A stretch of 38,419 nt of DNA from Labilibaculum sp032125735. Its GTDB lineage: Bacteria; Bacteroidota; Bacteroidia; Bacteroidales; Marinifilaceae. This document shows, one piece after another, positions 24,257 through 32,772 of this stretch. How positions within the stretch are numbered: position 1 is the first letter of the stretch; each line of letters starts with the position of its first letter. The translations under genes and the position numbers were made by a program. The notes under the pieces are model-generated. The model saw only the letters and a list, made by a program, of their open reading frames with translations. It did not search any database and was not told the DNA's origin. The stretch lies in the NCBI GenBank assembly GCA_032125735.1, contig JAQBBZ010000386.1:1-38419 (forward strand), in the 5' to 3' direction.

Positions 24257-26761
24257 ATGGATTCAAAATTTTCACCTCGTATAAAAGATGTGCTTTCTTA
24301 TAGCAAAGAGGAAGCTGAAAGGCTTGGAAATAATGCTATCGGAACGGAACATTTGTTTTTAGGGATTCTTCGTGAAGGTGAAGGTATTGCTGTCGATATT
24401 CTAATTTCATTAGGAGTTGACCTTTACGATATTCGAAAAAACATAGAGGAAAATCTAAAATCAGATGCGATATCTGACTTAGATCAAAATAATATTCCTC
24501 TGCAAAGATCCGCGGAACGAGTTCTAAAACTAATATATCTTGAAGCAAAAGCATTAAAGAACAATACGATAGACACGAGCCACCTCCTTTTGGCCATATT
24601 GAAAGATGAAAAAAGTTTGGTAACTCAAGTTCTAGAGGACAAAACCATTGATTACAATAAAGTGAAAGAAAACTTAAAAACGCTCTTCCCAAAAGCACAG
24701 GCGGACTATAATCCAGAAGATCATGAGGAAAAAGGTGGATTTCCTGGTGGTGAATCTAAGCGAACAACTTCAAGAGGCAAATCTGAAACTCCTGTATTAG
24801 ATAATTTTGGTGTTGATATCACAAAATCAGCAGAGGAAGGCACGCTTGATCCAATCGTTGGAAGAGAAAAGGAAATTGAACGATTGGCACAAATCCTAAG
24901 TCGTAGAAAAAAGAACAACCCTATCTTAATTGGCGAACCAGGTGTGGGTAAATCTGCTATAGCTGAAGGCCTTGCATTAAGAATTGTTCAAAAAAAGGTA
25001 TCAAGAGTTCTATTTGGGAAAAGGGTTATTTCTTTGGATTTAGCGTCTATTGTTGCTGGAACAAAATATCGTGGTCAGTTTGAAGAAAGAATGAAAGCTA
25101 TTTTAAATGAGCTCTCAAAAACAACTGATATCATTCTTTTTATTGATGAAATTCACACAATTGTTGGAGCTGGTGGAGCTACAGGATCACTCGATGCGGC
25201 AAATATGCTTAAACCAGCCTTGGCAAGAGGCGAAATTCAATGCATTGGAGCAACCACTCTTGATGAGTATCGTCAAAATATTGAAAAGGATGGAGCCTTA
25301 GAAAGACGTTTTCAGAAGGTTATGGTTGAACCTACTTCTCCTGAAGAAACAATAGAAATTCTAAATAATATCAAGGATCGATACGAAGATCATCATAACG
25401 TTTTCTATACAAAAGAGGCCATTGAAGCTTGTGTTAAACTAACATCTAGATATATAAGTGACAGGCATTTACCCGACAAGGCAATTGATGCTCTTGACGA
25501 ATCAGGTTCACGTGTTCATATTTCAAATATTCACGTTCCTGTAATTATCGAAGAATTAGAAAAAAAGATAGAAGAAACTCGTCAAAATAAGATTAAAGCT
25601 GTTAAAGCCCAGAAGTTTGAATTAGCTGCAAGTTTTAGAGATAAAGAAAAGACCTTTTCGGAAGATTTAGAACGAGAAAAAGAAAAATGGGAACAAGAAC
25701 TTAGCCTTAAAAAAGAAAAAGTATCTGCAGATGATATTGCAGAGGTAGTTGCGATGATGACTGGAGTTCCTGTAAAAAGAATTGCTCAGGCAGAAGGCTC
25801 TAAACTTATTAAAATGGCTTCTGAACTTCAAGGAAAAGTTATTGGACAGGAAGATGCGATTAGTAAAATTGTAAAAGCCATTCAAAGGAATAGAGCTGGC
25901 TTAAAAGACCCAAACAAACCAATTGGTACATTTATATTTTTAGGGCCGACTGGTGTTGGCAAGACACAACTAGCTAAGGTTTTATCAAACTATCTATTTG
26001 ATAGTAACGATTCCCTGATACGAATTGATATGAGCGAATACATGGAGAAATTTGCAGTATCAAGATTAGTTGGAGCACCTCCGGGTTATGTAGGTTATGA
26101 AGAGGGAGGGCAATTAACAGAGAAAGTAAGACGGAAACCTTATTCTGTAATACTCCTTGATGAGATTGAAAAAGCTCATCCAGATGTTTTTAATATTCTA
26201 TTGCAAGTTCTTGACGACGGTCAATTAACGGATAGCCTTGGACGTAGGGTTGATTTTAAAAATAGTATTATCATCATGACATCCAATATTGGCAGTAGAG
26301 AATTAAAAGATTTCGGAAAAGGAATTGGCTTTCAAGCAGGAGGAGGAGCTGATTCTAATGAATACACTAACAATATCATCCAAAAAGCACTAAAAAAAGC
26401 ATTTGCTCCCGAATTCCTTAATAGGATTGATGATTTGATCATGTTTAATTCTCTTACTAAAAAAGATATTCATAAGATTATCGATATAGAGCTTGATGGT
26501 TTGTACAAGAGAGTTAATGAACTTGGATACAACATTAAAATGTCTACGGCTGCCAAAGATTTTATTGCTGAAAAAGGCTATGATGTTCTGTTTGGTGCAC
26601 GTCCATTAAAACGTGCCATTCAAAAATATTTGGAAGACGAAATGGCTGAAGTCATTATAACAGCAAGTGTTTCGGAAGGAGACACCATTTCTGTTGGTTT
26701 TGATAAAGCCAAACAGAAAATAACGACTAAAATTCTTAAACTACAGAAAGAACAAGACTAG
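24257..26761 (+). CDS. clpC: ATP-dependent Clp protease ATPase subunit ClpC
   Basis: AAA+ unfoldase that feeds proteins into the ClpP chamber. It has 834 residues. The Clp N-terminal repeat domain (about 1-145) includes TEHLFLGILREGEG and TSHLLLAILKDE. The first ATPase has Walker A GEPGVGKS (226-233) and Walker B LFIDEIH. A UVR/coiled-coil insert at about 430-490 (KFELAASFRDKE) marks ClpC rather than ClpA or ClpB. The second ATPase has Walker A GPTGVGKT (563-570), Walker B LLDEIEKAH and the arginine-containing GARPLKRAI at the C-terminal sensor. A Gly/Ser-rich linker lies at about 159-178. Monocistronic with a strong terminator. Confidence 0.96.
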   Translation: MDSKFSPRIKDVLSYSKEEAERLGNNAIGTEHLFLGILREGEGIAVDILISLGVDLYDIRKNIEENLKSDAISDLDQNNIPLQRSAERVLKLIYLEAKALKNNTIDTSHLLLAILKDEKSLVTQVLEDKTIDYNKVKENLKTLFPKAQADYNPEDHEEKGGFPGGESKRTTSRGKSETPVLDNFGVDITKSAEEGTLDPIVGREKEIERLAQILSRRKKNNPILIGEPGVGKSAIAEGLALRIVQKKVSRVLFGKRVISLDLASIVAGTKYRGQFEERMKAILNELSKTTDIILFIDEIHTIVGAGGATGSLDAANMLKPALARGEIQCIGATTLDEYRQNIEKDGALERRFQKVMVEPTSPEETIEILNNIKDRYEDHHNVFYTKEAIEACVKLTSRYISDRHLPDKAIDALDESGSRVHISNIHVPVIIEELEKKIEETRQNKIKAVKAQKFELAASFRDKEKTFSEDLEREKEKWEQELSLKKEKVSADDIAEVVAMMTGVPVKRIAQAEGSKLIKMASELQGKVIGQEDAISKIVKAIQRNRAGLKDPNKPIGTFIFLGPTGVGKTQLAKVLSNYLFDSNDSLIRIDMSEYMEKFAVSRLVGAPPGYVGYEEGGQLTEKVRRKPYSVILLDEIEKAHPDVFNILLQVLDDGQLTDSLGRRVDFKNSIIIMTSNIGSRELKDFGKGIGFQAGGGADSNEYTNNIIQKALKKAFAPEFLNRIDDLIMFNSLTKKDIHKIIDIELDGLYKRVNELGYNIKMSTAAKDFIAEKGYDVLFGARPLKRAIQKYLEDEMAEVIITASVSEGDTISVGFDKAKQKITTKILKLQKEQD

Positions 26762-26765
26762 AAAT

Positions 26766-26793
26766 AAGCCGGTTTAAAATCCGGCTTTTTTTT
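26766..26793 (+). terminator. Terminator of clpC
   Basis: A G/C-rich 7-base perfect stem (26766-26772 with 26781-26787) is followed by a T run, 4 bases after the stop. Confidence 0.9.
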
Positions 26794-26838
26794 ATTTTTC
26801 AATTCTTTTTTTTATTTAGAGTAATTCAAAACAATTAT

Positions 26839-26846
26839 TACCTTTG
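26839..26846 (+). promoter_or_regulatory. Possible -7 box of tpx
   Basis: TACCTTTG matches TAnnTTTG exactly, 27 bases before the ATG. No TTG is seen at -33. Confidence 0.4.
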
Positions 26847-26873
26847 GTTTAAACGACAAAATAAAATATCATT

Positions 26874-27389
26874 ATGAATAAGAACAATAAAAAAGTTGCA
26901 TTTGCAGGAAACCCAATGACTCTTCTTGGAAATGAAGTAAAAACTGAAACAATTGCAAGTAATTTCACAGCGCTTGATCAAGGATTATCACCAGTACAAC
27001 TATCTGATTTTGATGGAAAAATAAAAATTTTATCGATCTTTCCTTCTATTGACACAGGTGTTTGCTCTGCACAAACTCATAGATTCAATAAAGAAGCCGC
27101 ATCTTTGGATAAAAATATACAAATCATTACATTATCTAATGATTTACCATTTGCCTTAGGTCGATTTTGTGGTGCTGAAGGGATAACAAATTTAATTACA
27201 CTTTCCGATCATAAAGAACTCGATTTTGGTTTAAAATATGGCTTTGTTGTTGAAGAATTACGTCTTCTTGCTCGTGGTATTGTTGTTATAGATAAAGACA
27301 ACAAGGTAAAATACGTAGAATATGTAGCTGAAATGACTGAAGAACCTAATTATGAAGCCGCTTTAGAAGTTGCCAAAGCATTGGTTTAA
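26874..27389 (+). CDS. tpx: Thiol peroxidase (Tpx-type peroxiredoxin)
   Basis: Reduces hydrogen and organic peroxides using thioredoxin. The 171-residue protein has the thioredoxin-fold peroxiredoxin core with the peroxidatic Cys64 in FPSIDTGVCSAQT and the resolving Cys99 in GRFCGAEG, the 35-residue spacing expected of atypical two-Cys Tpx enzymes. The C-terminal ARGIVVIDKDNKV strand is also characteristic. The N-terminus lacks a signal peptide, so the enzyme is cytoplasmic. A stand-alone gene between two hairpins; no OxyR-type site was recognised upstream. Confidence 0.95.
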   Translation: MNKNNKKVAFAGNPMTLLGNEVKTETIASNFTALDQGLSPVQLSDFDGKIKILSIFPSIDTGVCSAQTHRFNKEAASLDKNIQIITLSNDLPFALGRFCGAEGITNLITLSDHKELDFGLKYGFVVEELRLLARGIVVIDKDNKVKYVEYVAEMTEEPNYEAALEVAKALV

Positions 27390-27410
27390 GATTCGTTATA
27401 ATTAATTATT

Positions 27411-27433
27411 AAAGCTCCTCCTTGGAGCTTTTT
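27411..27433 (+). terminator. Terminator of tpx
   Basis: A perfect 8-base stem (27411-27418 with 27424-27431) and short T run, 21 bases after the tpx stop and only 13 bases before the next ATG. Confidence 0.75.
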
Positions 27434-27446
27434 CACAAGGAAATAT

Positions 27447-28037
27447 ATGTACTTATTTTTCGATACAGAAACTACAGGCCTTCCAAAACGTTGGAATGCT
27501 CCAATTACAGATTTAGATAACTGGCCAAGACTCGTTCAATTAGCATGGCTTCTTTATGATAGTCGCGATAATGAAATAAAAAGAGTAAATAGAATCATTA
27601 TTCCTGAAGGATTCATTATTCCTCCTGAAGCATCTAATATTCACGGTATTTCAACACAAAGAGCAATTGATGAAGGAATTGATTTGACTGAAGCGTTAAA
27701 CGAGTTCTCGCAAGCATTAAACGAAGCTGATTTTCTTATTGCTCACAATATCAGCTTCGATGAAGTAATTATTGGAGCCGAATTTATAAGGAAAGATATC
27801 AAAAACAGATTGATTGACATTCCTAAAATTTGCACCATGAAAACCACGACTAATGTTTGTAAAATACCTGGACGAAGTGGTTATAAATGGCCTAATTTAA
27901 CTGAGCTTCACCAATTTTTGTTTCAAAAAAACTTTGATGGTGCTCATGATGCACTGGCAGATGTTAAAGCATGTGCTGATTGTTTCTTTGAGTTAAAGAA
28001 AACCGGAATGTATCAAGTACAAGGGAGTTTATTCTAA
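27447..28037 (+). CDS. DEDDh-type 3'-5' exonuclease (DnaQ fold)
   Basis: A 196-residue single-domain exonuclease. ExoI motif FFDTETTG has Asp6 and Glu8; ExoII HNISFDE has Asp105; ExoIII AHDALADVKA has His167 and Asp172. These are the complete metal-binding and catalytic set of the DEDDh class, the same fold as the proofreading epsilon subunit. There is no polymerase or helicase attached and no partner gene nearby, so whether it proofreads or degrades RNA or DNA ends is unknown. It begins immediately downstream of the tpx terminator, so its promoter must overlap tpx or that hairpin, or it relies on readthrough. Confidence 0.9.
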   Translation: MYLFFDTETTGLPKRWNAPITDLDNWPRLVQLAWLLYDSRDNEIKRVNRIIIPEGFIIPPEASNIHGISTQRAIDEGIDLTEALNEFSQALNEADFLIAHNISFDEVIIGAEFIRKDIKNRLIDIPKICTMKTTTNVCKIPGRSGYKWPNLTELHQFLFQKNFDGAHDALADVKACADCFFELKKTGMYQVQGSLF

Positions 28038-28042
28038 AAAAT

Positions 28043-28073
28043 AAAGGCAGATCAAACGATCTGCCTTTCCTTT
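28043..28073. terminator. Bidirectional terminator between the exonuclease gene and rimO
   Basis: A perfect 11-base stem (28043-28053 with 28058-28068) with a 4-base loop lies in the 35-base gap between convergent genes. T-rich sequence follows on the plus side and a short T tract on the minus side. Confidence 0.85.
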
Positions 28074-29371
28074 TATATTACTTCTCCAAACAAGTCATAG
28101 TCTTCAAAATCATTAATTTTGACGGTATAAAACGCGCCAATTTCAAGCATGGTTCCTTTAATTGGTATTAAAACCTCTGGATCAACTTCATACGAATCAA
28201 ATTCTGTTCGTCCATAATAGAAATCAGCATCCTTTCTATCAATCACCACCTTTAGTTCTTCCCCTACTCTTTTTTCGTTCACCGCTCGCGAAATCTCTTG
28301 CTGCAAAGCCATAACATCATCCTTTCTACTTTCTTTTATCTCCAAGGGAATATTATCATCGTAATTGATTGCCGCATAAGTGTCATCTTCATTTGAATAT
28401 GGAAAAACTCCCAAACGTTCAAACTTCATCTCCGACACGAATGCCATAAGATCCGCCATATCCGCTTCGGTTTCACCTGGATGACCAACTAACATTGTAG
28501 TTCTAAGAGTAATTCCTGGAACCTCCTCCCTAATTTTAGTAATTAAGTCAATAGTTTTCTCGCGATTAATTCCTCTACGCATCAAGTTTAATACATTATC
28601 GCTGGAATGTTGAAGCGCTATATCAAGATAACGACAAACTTTAGGATTCTCGCGCATCAACTTAAGAATTCCGTATGGAAATTGAGTTGGATATGCATAG
28701 TGTAGCTTAATCCACACTAAACCATCGATTTCAGAAAGTAACTGAATCAATTCAGCAAGTTTCGATTCGTTATATAAATCATATCCATAGTAGGATAAAT
28801 CCTGAGCAATCACCAACAACTCCTTTACCCCATCTTTTACCAACCCTCTTGCCTCTTCCAAAATATCTTCCATAGGTCTGGAAACATGCTTCCCTGTAAT
28901 AATAGGAATAGCACAATAAGAACAAGATCGATTACATCCCTCTGAAATCTTTAAATAGGCAAAATGTTTAGGCGTAGTAATCATTCTAAAATTCTTAAAA
29001 TCAGGCTTGTAATCCTTATTCAATTCTTTTATTATTAACTGCCATTCAAATTTGCCAAAGAAATGATCTACTTCTGGAATTTCTTTTACTAAATCATCAC
29101 GGTAACGTTCCGACAAACAACCCATTACGAACAACTTGTCTATTCTACCTGCTTTTTTTTCCTCTACATATTGAAGAATCATATCGATAGACTCCTCTTT
29201 AGCATCACCAATAAATCCACAAGTATTAATAATGATAGTTCTTGCATCACTATTCTCTTCATCACAGCCAACTTGAAACTGATTGGCATCCAGCTGTTTC
29301 ATCAGCAATTCGGTATCAACCAAATTCTTTGAACAACCCAAACTAACAATATTTATTTTCGTCTGATTCAT
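28073..29371 (-). CDS. rimO: Ribosomal protein uS12 methylthiotransferase
   Basis: Radical-SAM enzyme that methylthiolates an aspartate of ribosomal protein S12. It has 432 residues from the ATG at 29371, which has an AAAGGA-type ribosome-binding site a few bases upstream; a TTG 36 bases earlier would add an atypical leader. The N-terminal UPF0004 domain binds one [4Fe-4S] cluster through Cys13, Cys51 and Cys85. The radical-SAM motif is EGCNRSCSYC with Cys146, Cys150 and Cys153. The C-terminal end (about 365-432) is the TRAM domain. GxxxFxRLGVFPYSNE marks RimO rather than MiaB. It lies downstream of ftsY on the same strand. Confidence 0.95.
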   Translation of the reverse strand: MNQTKINIVSLGCSKNLVDTELLMKQLDANQFQVGCDEENSDARTIIINTCGFIGDAKEESIDMILQYVEEKKAGRIDKLFVMGCLSERYRDDLVKEIPEVDHFFGKFEWQLIIKELNKDYKPDFKNFRMITTPKHFAYLKISEGCNRSCSYCAIPIITGKHVSRPMEDILEEARGLVKDGVKELLVIAQDLSYYGYDLYNESKLAELIQLLSEIDGLVWIKLHYAYPTQFPYGILKLMRENPKVCRYLDIALQHSSDNVLNLMRRGINREKTIDLITKIREEVPGITLRTTMLVGHPGETEADMADLMAFVSEMKFERLGVFPYSNEDDTYAAINYDDNIPLEIKESRKDDVMALQQEISRAVNEKRVGEELKVVIDRKDADFYYGRTEFDSYEVDPEVLIPIKGTMLEIGAFYTVKINDFEDYDLFGEVI

Positions 29372-29468
29372 ATATAGATTTCCTTTTAGCGACTTAATTT
29401 TTGGCAAAAATAAGAGAAAAAACTCTTTTTCCCATTTGAATTAAAAATATTAACAAGTTTATAATAAG

Positions 29469-29495
29469 AAAGGCTGTCTTCGAGAGACAGCCTTT
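29469..29495 (-). terminator. Terminator of ftsY
   Basis: A perfect 11-base stem (29469-29479 with 29485-29495) around a 5-base loop, 25 bases beyond the ftsY stop. On the minus strand the stem runs into a T-rich tail. It separates ftsY from rimO. Confidence 0.8.
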
Positions 29496-29519
29496 TTCAA
29501 ATATCATCAAGAGATTCGT

Positions 29520-30470
29520 TTAACTAAATAACGAATCAACAAATTCATTTCGGTTAAACACCTGCAAATCTTCCATACTTTCTCCAATACCTATGTATTT
29601 TACAGGCACTTTAAATTGATCAGATACACCAATAACAACTCCACCTTTTGCAGTACCATCTAACTTTGTAATGGCCAATGCATTTACATCGGTTGCCAAA
29701 GTGAATTGTTTTGCTTGCTCAAAAGCATTCTGTCCTGTTGATCCATCCAGCACCAATAAAATTTCATGTGGAGCTCCTGGAACAACTCGATCCATGACGC
29801 GTTTGATTTTACTTAACTCATTCATTAAGTTGATTTTATTATGCAAACGACCCGCTGTATCAATAATCACAACATCAGATCCATTTGCTTTGGCTTGAGT
29901 AAGAGTTTCAAAAGCTACAGAAGCAGGATCTGCTCCCATTCCTTGATTTACCACAGGAACGCCAACCCGTTCTGACCATATTATTAACTGATCTACAGCA
30001 GCAGCACGAAATGTATCAGCTGCTCCAAGGGTAACTTTTTTTCCAGCCTTTTTAAATTGATAAGCTAATTTCCCAATGGTTGTTGTTTTACCAACGCCAT
30101 TAACGCCCACAACCATTATTACATAAGGAGAATCTGATTTTGGCAAGTCAAATGTTTCGTAATCACCTTTATTATTCTCCTTCAGCAAACCTGCAATCTC
30201 CTCTTTAAGGATACGATTCAATTCAGATGCACCTAGAAACTTATCTTCCGCTACGCGCTTTTCAATTCGTTTAATGATTTTCAGGGTTGTATCAACCCCA
30301 ACATCTGACGAAATCAAAACCTCTTCTAATTCATCAAGCACATCATCATCAACGGTGGTTTTACCGACAACAACACGAGTTAACTTCTTGAAAACACTGT
30401 CCTTTGTCTTAGCAAGTCCTTTATTTAGATTTTCTTTTTTTGATTTCGAAAAACTACCGAATAATCCCAT
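29520..30470 (-). CDS. ftsY: Signal recognition particle receptor FtsY
   Basis: SRP-receptor GTPase that delivers ribosome-nascent chains to the Sec translocon at the inner membrane. The 316-residue protein has a very short basic N-terminal A region (1-20) instead of the long acidic domain of E. coli, then the helical N domain (about 25-100) and the G domain with G1 GVNGVGKT (122-129), ADTFRAAA (151-158), G3 DTAGR (204-208) and G4 TKLDG, followed by the closing GIGE and F motifs. The position next to rpmB-rpmG-DUF4295 and rimO is the usual Bacteroidota arrangement. Confidence 0.97.
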   Translation of the reverse strand: MGLFGSFSKSKKENLNKGLAKTKDSVFKKLTRVVVGKTTVDDDVLDELEEVLISSDVGVDTTLKIIKRIEKRVAEDKFLGASELNRILKEEIAGLLKENNKGDYETFDLPKSDSPYVIMVVGVNGVGKTTTIGKLAYQFKKAGKKVTLGAADTFRAAAVDQLIIWSERVGVPVVNQGMGADPASVAFETLTQAKANGSDVVIIDTAGRLHNKINLMNELSKIKRVMDRVVPGAPHEILLVLDGSTGQNAFEQAKQFTLATDVNALAITKLDGTAKGGVVIGVSDQFKVPVKYIGIGESMEDLQVFNRNEFVDSLFS

Positions 30471-30575
30471 TCTAGTTAAATTTTAGCCTGCTAATGTACA
30501 AAAAAATGAGCTCACACGCAATTAACAATTTGCGTTTAGAACTAAAGAATAAAAGTTATACTATAAAGATATAAA

Positions 30576-30606
30576 AAAAGCTTCCTAACAAAATTAGGAA
30601 GCTTTT
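30576..30606 (-). terminator. Terminator of the rpmB-rpmG-DUF4295 operon
   Basis: A perfect 13-base stem (30576-30588 with 30594-30606), 5-base loop, followed on the minus strand by a T run, 27 bases after the last stop. ftsY therefore probably has its own promoter in 30471-30575. Confidence 0.9.
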
Positions 30607-30632
30607 AGAATTCAATACTATATGAATCATCT

Positions 30633-30788
30633 TTACTTTTGAGCAAAGAAATCCTTTACATTCTCGTTTGGTACAATTTCTTCTTTAAAAGAATATGCGC
30701 CAGTTTTAGGAGATTTCACCATTTTTATAACCTTAGCGAAACCACGGCCCTCACCTTTTTGTAAGGATGCTACTACTTTCTTAGCCAT
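30633..30788 (-). CDS. DUF4295 small basic protein, probable Bacteroidota-specific ribosomal protein
   Basis: A 51-residue basic protein starting MAKKVVASLQKGEGRG and ending in KDFFAQK. It follows rpmG by 7 bases and shares a terminator with the two ribosomal protein genes. It matches the small DUF4295 family found next to rpmG across Bacteroidota. From memory, a Bacteroidota ribosome structure assigned a new large-subunit protein (named bL38) to this kind of gene; I am not certain the two are the same. The sequence itself supports an rRNA-binding-like protein: Lys-rich, no hydrophobic core segment, MAKK start like bL33. Confidence 0.85.
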   Translation of the reverse strand: MAKKVVASLQKGEGRGFAKVIKMVKSPKTGAYSFKEEIVPNENVKDFFAQK

Positions 30789-30795
30789 ATCTCAA

Positions 30796-30978
30796 TTATT
30801 TTATTTCTCTGTGAACAGTTACTTTCTTCAAAATTGCATTAAACTTTTTCAACTCCATACGATCTGGAGTATTTTTCTTATTTTTAGTAGTAACATATCT
30901 GGAAGTTCCAGCCATACCACTATCTTTATGCTCAGTACACTCAAGAATGACTTGCACTCTATTACCTTTTTTAGCCAT
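30796..30978 (-). CDS. rpmG: 50S ribosomal protein bL33
   Basis: A 60-residue basic ribosomal protein beginning MAKKGNRVQVILECTE and ending in TVHREIK. Only one Cys remains, so this is the zinc-independent (C-minus) form rather than the CxxC/CxxC form. It sits 13 bases after rpmB and 7 before the DUF4295 gene. The order rpmB-rpmG is common in bacteria. Confidence 0.97.
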   Translation of the reverse strand: MAKKGNRVQVILECTEHKDSGMAGTSRYVTTKNKKNTPDRMELKKFNAILKKVTVHREIK

Positions 30979-30991
30979 TTTTTATGCCTTT

Positions 30992-31234
30992 TTAGTATTT
31001 TTTAATAAATCCTTTTTCTTGAGCTTTTGTAAGTGCACCTTTTACTCCTAATTTATTAATTAGGCGTATTCCTGCAGCAGAAATTTTTAGCTCAATCCAG
31101 CGATCCTCTTCAGGAAGATAGAACTTCTTATCGAAAAGATTTGGATAGAATCTTCTCTTAGTTCTTCTTTTTGAGTGAGAAACATTGTTCCCAACCATTA
31201 CGCTCTTTCCAGTAATTTGACAAACTCTTGACAT
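30992..31234 (-). CDS. rpmB: 50S ribosomal protein bL28
   Basis: 80 residues: MSRVCQITGKSVMVGNNVSH at the N-terminus with the SKRRTKRRFYPN segment, then a C-terminal GIRLINKLGV block, all typical of bL28. It has a single Cys, so it is not the zinc-binding version. First gene of the three-gene ribosomal operon; no exact TAnnTTTG box was found in the gap upstream. Confidence 0.97.
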   Translation of the reverse strand: MSRVCQITGKSVMVGNNVSHSKRRTKRRFYPNLFDKKFYLPEEDRWIELKISAAGIRLINKLGVKGALTKAQEKGFIKKY

Positions 31235-31467
31235 AGTCCAGATTATTTTTTTCCTTAAACGCTTTTCAAACAGGTCGCAAAATACGTAATAATTTTCTTG
31301 AAAATCAAATTATTTCACAACTTTTTACAGATATATTTTAATGTGGATCCATTTGCTCCATGCACAACAAACACAATGCATGTCTAAATATTAAAGAGTA
31401 TGTTTTTACAAACAATAAATTCTTTTTTTCAATAAATGAAAAAATGAATATCACACTTACCTGCAAA

Positions 31468-31501
31468 AATAAAAAAATCCCTCAAGAAAATGAAGGATTT
31501 T
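31468..31501 (-). terminator. Terminator of the YitT-family gene
   Basis: A 7-base stem (31474-31480 with 31495-31501), extended by two inner pairs after one mismatch, is followed on the minus strand by a run of at least seven T. It starts 21 bases past the stop. Confidence 0.75.
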
Positions 31502-31522
31502 AAACAAATCTTAAAAAAAACT

Positions 31523-32425
31523 CTAATCTTCATTCAAAGACTTAAATCCTTCACCAAGAATTTCATTTGCTTCAGTAACATTAACAAAAGCATGAGGATC
31601 AACTGCTCTTATATGCAATTTAAGAATCTCTAATTCTCTTCGGCTCATCACTGAATAAATCATTTTTTTCTCTTCACCTGAATAAGCACCGGTTCCTGTA
31701 AAAATAGTTGCACCACGCTTCAAATCATTTTTAATTTTCGAAGAAATTGACTCGTATTGATCAGAAACGACCATAACTGTTTTGTGATAATTTGCTCCAC
31801 TTACAACCATATCAATAATCTTACCCTCTATGTAGATAATGATTAATGAGTAAATTGCAAATTCCCATCCAATAGCTCCCGTTTCACTTGGTTGAACGAG
31901 TGTGAACAGAACAATAATACTATCAACAATCATTACTAATTTACCCAATGACAGCTTCATATATTTTGCTAAAATCATTGCAATAATATCAGAACCGCCA
32001 GAAGTTGCACGCGATTTAAAAATAAATCCAATAGAGATCCCGTAAAATACACCTGCGACAATTGTATTCAACATTGGATCTGCAATCACCTTGGCGTAAT
32101 CTGGAGATATATATGTCTCCATGATCCAAACAGTTAAGAGAATGGTAGAGATACTTACAATTGTTTTAATCCCGAACCTAGGACCAAGAATAATCGTGCC
32201 TAAAATAACCAATGGAATCTCCATTGCAAAAGTACAGTAACTAATCTTCCAGTTAAACATTGTGTTTAAGACAGTTGCAATACCATAAACCCCACCTGGA
32301 GCCAACTTGTAAGGAACTACAAATAGAATGTCGGAGACTGCAAAAATAATACTACCAATAATGAGGTATAAATAAGCGCTAATCCATTCGTTTGACAAGA
32401 ACTTTTCTTTAGTAATAAAAGCCAT
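31523..32425 (-). CDS. YitT family membrane protein (DUF161-DUF2179)
   Basis: A 300-residue inner-membrane protein. Five or six hydrophobic helices occupy about 17-205 (including LYLIIGSIIFAVSDILFVVP, the YitT start of helix 1, and the loop LAPGGVYGIA). SRATSGGSDIIAMIL is the second GG(S/T)D family motif. The cytoplasmic C-terminal domain (about 215-295, beginning VVSDQYESISSKI and holding RGATIFTGTGAYSGEEK) is DUF2179, a small ligand-binding-like fold. Function is not established; the family is often called transporter-like. A well-formed promoter precedes it. Confidence 0.9.
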   Translation of the reverse strand: MAFITKEKFLSNEWISAYLYLIIGSIIFAVSDILFVVPYKLAPGGVYGIATVLNTMFNWKISYCTFAMEIPLVILGTIILGPRFGIKTIVSISTILLTVWIMETYISPDYAKVIADPMLNTIVAGVFYGISIGFIFKSRATSGGSDIIAMILAKYMKLSLGKLVMIVDSIIVLFTLVQPSETGAIGWEFAIYSLIIIYIEGKIIDMVVSGANYHKTVMVVSDQYESISSKIKNDLKRGATIFTGTGAYSGEEKKMIYSVMSRRELEILKLHIRAVDPHAFVNVTEANEILGEGFKSLNED

Positions 32426-32462
32426 TTTTTAATTGTTAGTTTAAGTGTGTGAAATTCGCCGA

Positions 32463-32492
32463 CAAAAATAGATTCGCTTCGTGTAAATACAA
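32463..32492 (-). promoter_or_regulatory. Promoter of the YitT-family gene
   Basis: On the minus strand, TTG (32490-32492), exactly 19 bases, then TATTTTTG (32463-32470): a full match to the Bacteroidota TTG-N19-TAnnTTTG promoter. Transcription would start about 30 bases before the ATG at 32425. This is the best promoter in the window. Confidence 0.65.
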
Positions 32493-32555
32493 GAAAATTC
32501 ATCAATTTTATCAGCAAAACATTTGTCTGAAAATCAGGAACTAACATATTTTCAT

Positions 32556-32573
32556 CATGTTTTTTTAAACATG
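32556..32573. repeat. Inverted repeat in the YitT-M3 peptidase gap
   Basis: CATGTTT and AAACATG, perfect 7-base arms with a 4-base T centre. TTTTCAT before and ATGAAAA after form a wider nested pairing. The gap from 32426 to 32772 otherwise holds the YitT promoter, a 33-codon ORF and the terminator at 32716. Confidence 0.35.
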
Positions 32574-32585
32574 TTTATCCAAATC

Positions 32586-32687
32586 ATGAAAAATAAACGT
32601 CAATTTTTAACTTATGAAAAAGTACTTGTTCTCATTTCATCTGATTTAGACGTAGCTAAAACATTCCTTTATCTAATCGAAGAGTAA
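32586..32687 (+). CDS. Possible 33-residue ORF of unknown status
   Basis: Begins MKNKRQFLTYEKVLVLISSD and ends with LIEE; basic start, one hydrophobic stretch, acidic end. It lies on the opposite strand from both neighbours, directly after the inverted repeat, and no ribosome-binding site is clear. It may be chance or a decayed gene end. Confidence 0.2.
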   Translation: MKNKRQFLTYEKVLVLISSDLDVAKTFLYLIEE

Positions 32688-32715
32688 CGCTTATGATTAC
32701 CAAGGTGATTATGCG

Positions 32716-32752
32716 CAAAAAAAAAAGAGCTACTCATTTAATGAGTAGCTCT
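32716..32752 (-). terminator. Terminator of the M3 peptidase gene
   Basis: A perfect 12-base stem (32726-32737 with 32741-32752), loop of 3, followed on the minus strand by a long T run. It begins 20 bases past the stop. Confidence 0.92.
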
Positions 32753-32772
32753 GATATGATATTTTCAAATGC

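Noticed and set aside
24336..24698. 120-codon minus-strand frame in the start of clpC
   Set aside because: Opposes the conserved ClpC N-terminal domain; the product is low-complexity and resembles nothing known.
29372..29407. Longer RimO start at a TTG
   Set aside because: The ATG at 29371 has a ribosome-binding site and gives the normal N-terminus leading to Cys13; the extra 12 residues match nothing.
31359..31382. CATGCA / TGCATG inverted repeat upstream of rpmB
   Set aside because: Only 6-base arms with a 12-base spacer and no link to a promoter; expected by chance in this much A/T-rich sequence.
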